A stretch of 56,450 nt of DNA from JBAXXL01 sp038206725 (GTDB taxonomy: Bacteria > Bacteroidota > Ignavibacteria > Kapaibacteriales > UBA2268). The DNA lies in contig JBBRAO010000021.1 of NCBI GenBank assembly GCA_038206725.1, positions 1 to 56,450 on the forward strand, written 5' to 3'. The notes below the pieces were generated by a model, which was not told where the DNA came from, did not search any database, and worked only from the letters and a program-made list of their open reading frames with translations. Positions 25,123 to 33,017 of this stretch are shown here, in pieces; the first letter of the stretch is position 1, and each line of letters opens with the position of its first letter. The position numbers were made by a program, and so were the translations under genes.

Positions 25123-27705
25123 ATGCACAATGAAAATGAAATAATACAGAAATTGGAACGGGAGAACGCTTTATTAAAAGAAGTCCTGGATTTACTCCCA
25201 TACGGAATTTTTGTAAAAGATATAAACAACGATAATCGATATATTTACGCAAATAAAATAACGGAGTCAATGACCGGTATCTCTACCACCTCGCTTATAG
25301 GTAGTAAAGATTCCGATATTTTCGATTTCATTGGCTCTCAAAGTGAAGATTTCGATAAATCTCTCGTTTCCGAATCTATCCCTTATGCTGAATACGATTC
25401 TATTGTCAAATTCAGTTCCGGGTACCAAGGTTATTTCCAAATACAAAAGCACTTAATAGTGGATGATAAAAAAAATCATAATCTAATTATGGCGGTTATA
25501 CAAGATAAAGAAGAATTAAAAATACTTCGCACTGAATTGGATAGAAATTCAAAAACAATGGAAATTTTGCTGGAGAATTTACCCGGTGTGGCGTTTATTT
25601 GTGCTTGCGACGATGACTTTTCTTGGGAATTTATAAGCAAAGGTATAACAGAGTTGGCAGGGTATAAGCCGGAAGAACTTCTTCAAAATCCGAGCATAAG
25701 CATTATTCATCCCGACGAAAGGGAAACATTGTTAAAATCCCTTAGGAATGCAGAGAAATATACCAAAACTTATCTAATTAATTACAAGATTCTTACCAAA
25801 AACGGCAAAACAAAACACGTGGGCGAGAAAGGAATCTTTATTGTCGATGAAGATGGGTTGAAGATTCACGGTTTCATTATGGATATGACACAGATAAAAG
25901 AAGACCACGATGAAACTTTAAACCACTTGCAAAAAATCCGTTCAATCGTTAGAGCTATACCTGATAAAATTGCCATATATGAACAATCAGGTTTTTTAAT
26001 AGAAGGCGATTTGCCAAAGGAATTACAAGGCATTTATGATAATCACATCACACTTGCTTTGTCTAATAAAATAAATGATTCCGTCAGAAAAACACTTCAA
26101 TCCGATGACACCATCATTTTTGAACTCGAAGTTAACGAAGAATCCAATAAGAAGCACTTTGAGTGCAGAATGGTCAAGCTGACAAATGAAAAAGTTCTTG
26201 CCATATTCCGCGATATAACGTTGACAACTGAAATTCGGCGCGCTCTGCAGTATAGCTATGATTTATATCACAACTTGATAGAAGCTACGGACGAAGGGAT
26301 CGCCATTTTTGACCATAATCGTACTCTTGTATTGGCAAATAAGGGCTTTACAGAGGGAGGTTTTGAGCAATTGTGTGAAAGCAGCAAACTCCAAAATGAT
26401 TTATTTTTTGAATATGAAACAAACTTCGATTCTAAAATTATCGGTCCTAATGGCAAACTTCAATATTACAATACAAAATCTATTCCCTTGAGCTTAGCCG
26501 GTGAAAATCGGAAGGGCGTTTTGCTCATCGCTCACAACTTAACCGATATCAAAGAATTTCAGTTGGAATTAATCAAAGCGAAGGACCTTGCTGAACGAAG
26601 CGAAAAGTTGAAAGCCTCCTTGTTTTCAAATATGGGTACAGAGATTCGTACTCCACTGAATTCCATAATCGGTTTTTCGGAACTTCTTTTGGATGATTCA
26701 TTTCCTCAATTTGAAAGATCGAATTTCTACCAAATTATAAAATACAATTCCAAAATATTGCTCGATTATATTAACGACGTTTTGGATATAACAAGAATAG
26801 AAACCGGCAAGATTGATATCAGCAAAGAACAAATCAGTTTAAATGACCTCCTGCGTTCTATAAAAAGCGAGTATTCAATTTTGATGAATAATAAACCGGA
26901 ACTCAAACTGGTTTTAAACATCTCGCTTAGTGATTATGATGCTTTTTTATACTCCGATGACCAGCGTATTAAACAGATTATTCTTAATTTATTAGATAAT
27001 TCATATAAAGCTACCGACGAAGGTTATATTGAATTTGGGTACGACCCTAATCTTTATAATAACAAATTTGTAAAACTTTATGTGAAAGATACGAGAGCAG
27101 TTTTAGAAGCAGATTACCTCTTTGAAGATGTCAATGAACTTTTAAATAATTCTCATAGTGATGTGAATCAACGAAGTTCAAATCTAAATTATTGGATTTC
27201 AAAAAAATTAGTCGAACTCTTAGGTGGCGAGATTTGGTCTGAAGCAGGTGATAAAAATGAATCTATTACCCATTTTACATTGCCCTACATTTCGCCCGAA
27301 AAAATTCAAAGCAATATAGACATATTACTTAAAAAACGCCACTGGAAAGGAAAGTCTGTTTATATAAACAGCAAGGATTACGAAATGTTTTTCAATATAC
27401 GGCAGATACTTGAAAAATCGGGTGTTGAAGTAATCCATTCTACCGATGAGACGCAGATGCTGCCGGAACTTAGCCAAAGCTTTTATATTGATGTGATTGT
27501 TTACGATACTGATGATTGCGATTATGAATTACGCGATATAATTGACACTATTGCAAAGCTATACCCAAGTATTAAAATTATTCCATTGCTGAATTATAAC
27601 AATCCTGAACTGATAAACGAAGCGAAAACTATGGGTATCGATTACCTAATTAAACCAATTCAAACTGCCGAATTACTTGAATATTTAGACAACATTTTTG
27701 GATAG
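25123..27705 (+). CDS. PAS-rich hybrid histidine-kinase-like protein, catalytically degenerate
   Basis: 860 residues from the ATG at 25123; the frame runs back to 24943 but that part is antisense to the M28 gene. No membrane helix is seen, so it is cytoplasmic. Order: PAS (about 10-140), PAS_3 type (about 145-270, SWEFISKGITELAGYKPEEL), two more PAS-like units, then a HisKA/HATPase module and a receiver-like end. The H-box reads FSNMGTEIRTPLNSIIGFSE, with Thr506 where the phosphorylated His should be. The N-box is recognisable (QIILNLLDNSYKAT) but the G1 box DTGxGI is DTRAVL and the G2 glycines are lost (SSNLNYWISKKLVELLGG). The receiver lacks its acidic pair (SVYINSKDY) but keeps a possible Asp (IVYDTDD). 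Probably a signalling scaffold or pseudokinase. Confidence 0.82.
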   Translation: MHNENEIIQKLERENALLKEVLDLLPYGIFVKDINNDNRYIYANKITESMTGISTTSLIGSKDSDIFDFIGSQSEDFDKSLVSESIPYAEYDSIVKFSSGYQGYFQIQKHLIVDDKKNHNLIMAVIQDKEELKILRTELDRNSKTMEILLENLPGVAFICACDDDFSWEFISKGITELAGYKPEELLQNPSISIIHPDERETLLKSLRNAEKYTKTYLINYKILTKNGKTKHVGEKGIFIVDEDGLKIHGFIMDMTQIKEDHDETLNHLQKIRSIVRAIPDKIAIYEQSGFLIEGDLPKELQGIYDNHITLALSNKINDSVRKTLQSDDTIIFELEVNEESNKKHFECRMVKLTNEKVLAIFRDITLTTEIRRALQYSYDLYHNLIEATDEGIAIFDHNRTLVLANKGFTEGGFEQLCESSKLQNDLFFEYETNFDSKIIGPNGKLQYYNTKSIPLSLAGENRKGVLLIAHNLTDIKEFQLELIKAKDLAERSEKLKASLFSNMGTEIRTPLNSIIGFSELLLDDSFPQFERSNFYQIIKYNSKILLDYINDVLDITRIETGKIDISKEQISLNDLLRSIKSEYSILMNNKPELKLVLNISLSDYDAFLYSDDQRIKQIILNLLDNSYKATDEGYIEFGYDPNLYNNKFVKLYVKDTRAVLEADYLFEDVNELLNNSHSDVNQRSSNLNYWISKKLVELLGGEIWSEAGDKNESITHFTLPYISPEKIQSNIDILLKKRHWKGKSVYINSKDYEMFFNIRQILEKSGVEVIHSTDETQMLPELSQSFYIDVIVYDTDDCDYELRDIIDTIAKLYPSIKIIPLLNYNNPELINEAKTMGIDYLIKPIQTAELLEYLDNIFG

Positions 27706-27711
27706 AAATAA

Positions 27712-28170
27712 ATGAAAAAATTACTTATTATCTCGTTAATAACATTATTTATAGGCGCCTGCACCGACCCTGTGTCTCCGACAACCTCCGACCTATATGG
27801 TATCTGGGAGGGCAGAGAGGTGATTGAAAAAGCTAACCCCGATTCGACATATCTTTACTGTGAATTCGATGGGACAAACGAAACCGTAACCGGTCAAGCG
27901 ATATTCCAAGCGAATCGCTTTTTGTATCAGAAAAATGATTTTTCTAACTTACGGTACTACCGTTCGGGTCAAATCAGCGGTAAATTTGTAAAGCCGAATA
28001 TTACTTTTAATTTCAAAAATGATCAAAACATAGTGTATTCTTTTATAGGTGTTGTAAACGATAGTTTGGATATAATAATGGGACAAATGTCAATACACGA
28101 CAAGAATTATACAACACTGAAGGATACGACGATAAAATGTAATATTACTATTAGAAAGCAAAAAACATAA
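27712..28170 (+). CDS. Small lipoprotein of unknown function
   Basis: 152 residues with a lipoprotein signal (KKLLIISLITLFIGAC, modified Cys17). The rest is beta-rich (DLYGIWEGREVIEK, GQISGKFVKPNITFNFK) and resembles the short calycin-like lipoproteins common in this phylum, but I assign no family. It begins 6 bases after the PAS protein stop codon, so the two are probably co-transcribed and may share a function. Confidence 0.75.
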   Translation: MKKLLIISLITLFIGACTDPVSPTTSDLYGIWEGREVIEKANPDSTYLYCEFDGTNETVTGQAIFQANRFLYQKNDFSNLRYYRSGQISGKFVKPNITFNFKNDQNIVYSFIGVVNDSLDIIMGQMSIHDKNYTTLKDTTIKCNITIRKQKT

Positions 28171-28195
28171 TTTAATAAAAACACAAAGGAAAACA

Positions 28196-30097
28196 ATGAA
28201 CAAATTAAAAACAGCAATTTTGCTAATAACTTTAACTTATGCCTCATTTTCGGGCACTTTAAATTTAAAAGGGGAAGACAAAGTGAGTAATGTAGTCGAA
28301 GTACCAACACGTCAACAAATCGAAGATCGCTATAAATGGAATTTGAATGATTATTATCCTAATAAAGCCTCTTGGGAAAAAGACTTCTCGTGGTGCGAAA
28401 AGCAATTTCCATCGGTAAAGGCTTTAAAAGGGACTTTAGGAAAATCGGATGTTCAACTATTGGAAGCAATCAAAAAAATAAATGAAGTTGAGAAAAAGGT
28501 CGGATTAGTAAGTTTTTATGCGTCTTCGTTACGAGATCTTGATTTATCGGATGCGGAAGCACAAAATCTGTACAACAAGAGCTCAAAACTATCCGCCGAT
28601 TTTTCGACCGAGGTTTCGTGGTTTGGACCTGAATTTATGCTAATTCCAGACAAAAAATTAACCGAATTCTATAAAAAGAATAAAGAGCTTTCCGCCTTTA
28701 AACATCAATTAGATAAAATAATTAGAATGAAGGAGCATACCCTATCGGCCGACCAAGAAGAATTGCTTGCAAAAGTAGCCCCAATCGGAGATGTTGCGAG
28801 TGAAACTTATGGTATTCTTAATAACACGGAATTGCAGTTCCCTACGGTGAAAGGACCCGATGGAAATGAAATCCGCATATCACACGGACTCTATGGAGCG
28901 GCTTTAAGCAATCCTGACAGGCAATTCCGCAAAGATGTTTACAAAGGGATATATGTACCTTACACACAACTGAAAAACACGATGGCAACGCTTTACAACG
29001 GTCGCGTTCGCCAGCGCATAATCGAAGCGCAGGTACGCCATTTCGACAATCCTCTCGAAGCTTCTTTATATCAAAATAATATTCCGGTTGAGGTTTATGA
29101 TAATTTGGTCAAAACTGTGAGATCGAATATCGGAATTTTCCACCGTTGGGCAAATATCAAAAAGCGCGTTTTAAAACTGAAAGAATTGCATCCCTACGAT
29201 CAATACGTTTCTCTTTTCCCTGGTGTGCCCAAAACTTATACTTATGACGAAGGTATAAAAATATGTTTAAACGCTTTCAAACCTTTGGGTACTGAATATT
29301 GCGACGCAGTGAAAAAATGTTACGAGAACAGATGGATTGACGTATATGAAACAAAAGGTAAACGTTCGGGCGCGTATTCAAACAGTTGTATGAGTGTGCA
29401 TCCGCTGATATTACTAAATTGGTCAGGTCAATTGAACGATGTCTTTACATTGGCTCACGAATTAGGTCATAATATGCACTCATTTTTCGCTGAGAAAAAC
29501 CAACCATATCAATACGCTCATTATCCGATATTTTTAGCAGAGATTGCTTCGACAACAAACGAAGCTCTTCTAATGGATTATTTGATAAAAAATGCAAGTA
29601 CTAAAGAAGAAAAATTGTCATTGATTGAAAAATTCTTGATCAATGCGCAACAAACTTTCCACCGTCAAACACGTTTTGCCGATTTTGAAAAAGTAGTACA
29701 CGAAAAAGCCTTAGCAGGAGATTATTTGTCAAGCGATCAGCTAACGGAATTATTCGGTAAAATGTATAGCGAATATTGGGGTCCGGCTATGACGGTTGAT
29801 CCCGAAGAAGGCATCTCTTGGGCGAGAATTCCGCATTTGACAAATTATAACTTTTACGTATATCAATACGCTACCGGTTTTGCCGCCGCTCAAGCTATTT
29901 CTGAAAAAATTGCCACCGAAGGACAACCAGCAGTGGACAGATATTTGAAGAATTTCCTTTATGCCGGCGACACAGAATTTGCATTAGATATTTTGAAAAA
30001 TACCGGGGTTGATATGACCACACCGGAGCCTATTATAAAAACCTGCAAAAAATTCGAAAGATATTTGGATGAGTTAGAAAAGCTTATGGCAGAATAA
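28196..30097 (+). CDS. pepF: M3 family oligoendopeptidase F, with signal peptide
   Basis: 633 residues. The zinc motif H421-E-L-G-H425 is seen in LAHELGHNMHSFFAE, with the third ligand in FLAEIASTTNEALL. The N-terminal helical half begins RYKWNLNDYYPNKASWEKDF, typical of PepF. Unlike the cytoplasmic enzyme of Firmicutes, it has a plausible export signal (KLKTAILLITLTYASFSG), so it should act in the periplasm or outside on short peptides, perhaps with the M28 peptidase encoded nearby. It lies 25 bases after the lipoprotein gene. Confidence 0.9.
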   Translation: MNKLKTAILLITLTYASFSGTLNLKGEDKVSNVVEVPTRQQIEDRYKWNLNDYYPNKASWEKDFSWCEKQFPSVKALKGTLGKSDVQLLEAIKKINEVEKKVGLVSFYASSLRDLDLSDAEAQNLYNKSSKLSADFSTEVSWFGPEFMLIPDKKLTEFYKKNKELSAFKHQLDKIIRMKEHTLSADQEELLAKVAPIGDVASETYGILNNTELQFPTVKGPDGNEIRISHGLYGAALSNPDRQFRKDVYKGIYVPYTQLKNTMATLYNGRVRQRIIEAQVRHFDNPLEASLYQNNIPVEVYDNLVKTVRSNIGIFHRWANIKKRVLKLKELHPYDQYVSLFPGVPKTYTYDEGIKICLNAFKPLGTEYCDAVKKCYENRWIDVYETKGKRSGAYSNSCMSVHPLILLNWSGQLNDVFTLAHELGHNMHSFFAEKNQPYQYAHYPIFLAEIASTTNEALLMDYLIKNASTKEEKLSLIEKFLINAQQTFHRQTRFADFEKVVHEKALAGDYLSSDQLTELFGKMYSEYWGPAMTVDPEEGISWARIPHLTNYNFYVYQYATGFAAAQAISEKIATEGQPAVDRYLKNFLYAGDTEFALDILKNTGVDMTTPEPIIKTCKKFERYLDELEKLMAE

Positions 30098-30127
30098 AGC
30101 ATTTAAAAATAGATATAAGATTTACTA

Positions 30128-30235
30128 GGGGCTGTCTCAACACTCCAAATATCGCCGACAAGCTATTGATATATCGGTGGGTCATTCATCCTTGATTGAT
30201 ATTAATTCTAATAATATGGAAATTTGAGACAGCCC
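30128..30235. repeat. Palindromic MITE-like element, copy 2 (108 bp, shortened)
   Basis: Starts GGGGCTGTCTCA and ends TGAGACAGCCC, the same termini as the 131-bp copies. It shares the interior GGTGGGTCATTCATCCTTGA with copy 3 but differs and is shorter elsewhere. It directly follows pepF and is followed by six T, so in RNA it could act as a terminator. Confidence 0.75.
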
Positions 30236-30441
30236 TTTTTTGTGTTGAAGGTGCCGCAAAACACAAGTTCAAACCCAGGCCGGAATTTTTGAATCTTCAT
30301 TTAGAGGTCATTTAGTTTATTTATTTTTTCCAATTTTTTAGTACATATCAATAATTATTGTTAAATTTGAGAACTAATAATGGCATAAATCTTGTTGATA
30401 TCTATTATTAAAAATGAATTAAATACTTGGGTAGAGCAATT
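30236..30441. other. Intergenic leader of the orphan secreted protein gene
   Basis: About 200 AT-rich bases. A possible -7 box TAAATTTG is at 30362-30369, 72 bases before the ATG, without an upstream TTTG. No other structure is seen. Confidence 0.3.
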
Positions 30442-31866
30442 ATGAAAAAAATTATAAAATTTGGTTTTCTTGCGGTTTTCTGCACTTTATACGCATTCAA
30501 TTTGTATAGTCAATCCGATACAAAAAGCAATATAAGCGTTTACTTTGTCTATTCTAATAATTCTTCCGTCGGTTCAAGTCAAGCGGCTCTTAAGATTCTG
30601 ATTAATGACTTTTTGAACTACCCCGAAATTAAAAAATTCGCTGTACTTGCGAAAAGCGATGCTAAACTCTCCAAAAACCTAAAGCGGGACTTCCGTCTCG
30701 ATGGTGTTCTTATTAACGATGGCAAAACAACATATAAAGGCGTTGAATTAAAATCCACGCAAGATATTCTTGTTTTTGGTGACGATGACGCGCTGATTCA
30801 ACAGTATTCAAATTTCTCGCAAATGAATGAATTACTCTTTACTTCTGGTAAGGTTCAAGAACTCGAAAATCACAAACTTAATCCGAAAATGTTCGGCGAA
30901 TGTTCTGTCGTACTTCCTGTGGACGATGATAAAAAGGGCTCAATCAATCTTATTTTACCCGAAGATGGAAAGATGATATGTTTGCGAAACAAACCTAAAA
31001 AAATTACCGAAGCCGAATTGCCTAACTATTTTGATTGCTTTTACTATTACGGGCACACAGTACAGAGCAAAATCTACCGAGACGACCAAATCAAAAACGC
31101 GCCAATTGTCGTAGAAAAATATTACAAGAGATTTGACAATAATATAGCCTTAATCAAAGAGCTGACAACCGGTTTTGGCGACACCACCGGATTGTATATT
31201 ACATCAAAAAACGCGGCTTTGAAAATGGACAGCTCGGTAATGATTTTTCGGGAAATAGATCAGGACAAATTGAGTAAAATGCTAAAAAAGGATTTCTATT
31301 TATCGCAAAATATCGGCTTACGAGCAACTGCCCGTTTAAACGATTCCCTTATGGCGGCTATGCTTATCAAAACGCCCGGAAATACCAACCACTTGGGTCT
31401 AATTGATATGCAAACCAAAACGATGAAGATCGCCAAAGACCTCGACGGGGTAATGAATTCCGACTCGCTTTTTTATATTCGTTTCTCGGGTGACAAAAAC
31501 AATAAGTTGTATATGATGAATATTAAAAGCAACGAACTCAAAATCATAGATTTTAAATCACCGACCAAACCTACTGTTAAAAACAACAAGAATTTTTTAC
31601 AAAATGGACTTGCTAACCGAATTTTGGACATCTACGCTTCGGACAAAGTTCTTTATGTATTCTATTTCCATCCAACGAATCCAAATTCGCTATATATGGA
31701 AGAATACAAGACAGATGACTTTTCATTCGCCCGTGGGTATAATTTGCCAATCAATCCAAACGAAATGGAATTAATTAATATTGCCGGCATAGTTGACAAA
31801 TTGATTTATTTCTTATACCAAGATTCCGGCGGTGCTTGGATGATGAAATCATTCAGAGTTCTGTAA
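30442..31866 (+). CDS. Secreted protein of unknown function
   Basis: 474 residues from the ATG at 30442, which gives a clean signal peptide (KKIIKFGFLAVFCTLYAF, cleaved after YSQ); the frame also opens from a TTG at 30427. I recognise no domain. Residues 25-220 are mixed alpha/beta with SSVGSSQAALKILINDFLN. The second half (about 270-474) is beta-rich with repeated short strands (NHLGLIDMQTKTMKI, NKLYMMNIKSNELKI, LYVFYFHPTNPNSLYMEEY) that could be blades of a small propeller. No sorting tail or lipobox. It stands alone between a MITE-like element and a repeat-rich region. Confidence 0.7.
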   Translation: MKKIIKFGFLAVFCTLYAFNLYSQSDTKSNISVYFVYSNNSSVGSSQAALKILINDFLNYPEIKKFAVLAKSDAKLSKNLKRDFRLDGVLINDGKTTYKGVELKSTQDILVFGDDDALIQQYSNFSQMNELLFTSGKVQELENHKLNPKMFGECSVVLPVDDDKKGSINLILPEDGKMICLRNKPKKITEAELPNYFDCFYYYGHTVQSKIYRDDQIKNAPIVVEKYYKRFDNNIALIKELTTGFGDTTGLYITSKNAALKMDSSVMIFREIDQDKLSKMLKKDFYLSQNIGLRATARLNDSLMAAMLIKTPGNTNHLGLIDMQTKTMKIAKDLDGVMNSDSLFYIRFSGDKNNKLYMMNIKSNELKIIDFKSPTKPTVKNNKNFLQNGLANRILDIYASDKVLYVFYFHPTNPNSLYMEEYKTDDFSFARGYNLPINPNEMELINIAGIVDKLIYFLYQDSGGAWMMKSFRVL

Positions 31867-31882
31867 TATTAATTGGATGGAA

Positions 31883-31904
31883 GAGACGTTGCACGCAACG
31901 TCTC
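31883..31904. repeat. Perfect 22-bp palindrome of the GAGACGTTGC family
   Basis: GAGACGTTGC and GCAACGTCTC around AC, 16 bases after a stop codon. There is no T-run. A related 28-bp palindrome lies inside the type IIG gene at 34595-34622 and a diverged one at 44103-44128. Confidence 0.8.
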
Positions 31905-31915
31905 CTACACCCCCT

Positions 31916-32045
31916 TAACTATCTTGATTTCTTCTTCCGTCAAGCCGTATAATTGATAGACCAATTGGTCTATTTCGCGTTATGATGTGCCGGTGTCCGC
32001 TTTTGGGTCGGATTGTTTGAGTGAGAGAATTTGGTTGACAAGATT
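31916..32045 (-). pseudogene. Displaced duplicate of the type IIG gene's 3' end
   Basis: This 130-bp segment aligns without gaps to 33026-33155, the last codons of the complete type IIG gene, with about 12 differences. The minus-strand translation still reads QSDPKADTG and REIDQLVYQLYGL, but a stop codon (TAA) replaces a Leu-Glu region in between. It lies on the far side of the DUF3800 gene, so the DUF3800 gene is bracketed by the two copies. Confidence 0.85.
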
Positions 32046-32171
32046 CAAATATATAGGATATATATAGTTTTTGATGAATATTATTTGTTAATAGGTTTTA
32101 CAATAATGATATTTTTTAATCGTTAATTTTTATAAGCCGACTTGGTACTCCGAATGGGGATATTGAGCCGC

Positions 32172-32207
32172 AAAAAAAATCTCCCCGGTTTGAAACCGGG
32201 GTTTTTT
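32172..32207. terminator. Bidirectional terminator at the DUF3800 gene end
   Basis: CCCCGGTTT and AAACCGGGG form a stem with T-runs on both sides (six T on the plus strand, eight on the minus strand after AGA). On the minus strand it begins 2 bases after the DUF3800 stop. Confidence 0.8.
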
Positions 32208-32208
32208 G

Positions 32209-32958
32209 TTAGTGCCGAACAATCCCACAAGAATCTGTTTTACTCGCTTCTCTTAATAATATCGGTTCAAAATAAGAAAAATATTTATCGACGTTATATT
32301 TTTTTAATGATGATTTAGGATATTCTCTTCTATAAAGCAAATGAGCAATTGTATCTACTGCCTGAATAAAATAAGAATCAAAGGAAGTTTTCATTATTAC
32401 ATCTTCGACTATGTGTATAGTAGGTTCATTCCTATTTCCTGGCAATGGATTATATCTTCTCATCTCCCTCAATTTTCTTCTTACCAATGGTTCGTTTGTA
32501 TCATCAGAAATTATTATTCCGTAAGCATTATTATTTTTAGCTAAAAAAGTTTCATATCTTTGGATCATTCTATTCCAAACTATTGATTGGAATTCATCAA
32601 TAATCGTAAAGTCGGATTTATTCAGACAAACATTTATAATACGTGAATTAGGAAATATTTTAGGGATTGCTTCTGCAAACTCTTTCAAAATGCTTAATCT
32701 ATTGTTTTTTTTAATTTTAGAATATTCTTTGATTTTATTAATACGAATTAATTCCGATGCGTGAATTTCAGTTTTCATTAATAGTCCGTAATTAGCCTTG
32801 ATTTGTAATCGGAAATCTTTTGTACGATCCAAACAAGCCAGCCAATCGTTGATTGGAACAATTATACCACTTAATATGAAATGCTTTGAACTAAAAGCAG
32901 TAGCCTTCCCAGGGTCTCCACTTTCGTCTATATATAAAATGTACGAAATATCAGCCAT
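32209..32958 (-). CDS. DUF3800 domain protein
   Basis: 249 residues. The N-terminal YILYIDESGDPGKA (residues 6-19) with Asp and Glu on adjacent strands, followed by HFILSGIIVP, is the DUF3800 signature, an RNase H-like fold suspected of nuclease activity. Further matches are YGIIISDDTN near 145 and FIQAVDTIAHLLYRR near 205. DUF3800 genes are often found near defence systems. Here it is adjacent to a type IIG enzyme (60-base gap, same strand) and enclosed by duplicated pieces of that enzyme's 3' end, which suggests it arrived with them. Confidence 0.82.
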   Translation of the reverse strand: MADISYILYIDESGDPGKATAFSSKHFILSGIIVPINDWLACLDRTKDFRLQIKANYGLLMKTEIHASELIRINKIKEYSKIKKNNRLSILKEFAEAIPKIFPNSRIINVCLNKSDFTIIDEFQSIVWNRMIQRYETFLAKNNNAYGIIISDDTNEPLVRRKLREMRRYNPLPGNRNEPTIHIVEDVIMKTSFDSYFIQAVDTIAHLLYRREYPKSSLKKYNVDKYFSYFEPILLREASKTDSCGIVRH

Positions 32959-33017
32959 ATTTTCTTATATCCTATGATTATTTATTTAATGTTCTTATCA
33001 TTATCAATTATCAACTG

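Noticed and set aside
30262..30290. tRNA-like GTTCAAACCC segment
   Set aside because: The flanking bases do not form a T-stem and no acceptor or anticodon arm can be drawn. No tRNA or rRNA gene was recognised in the window.
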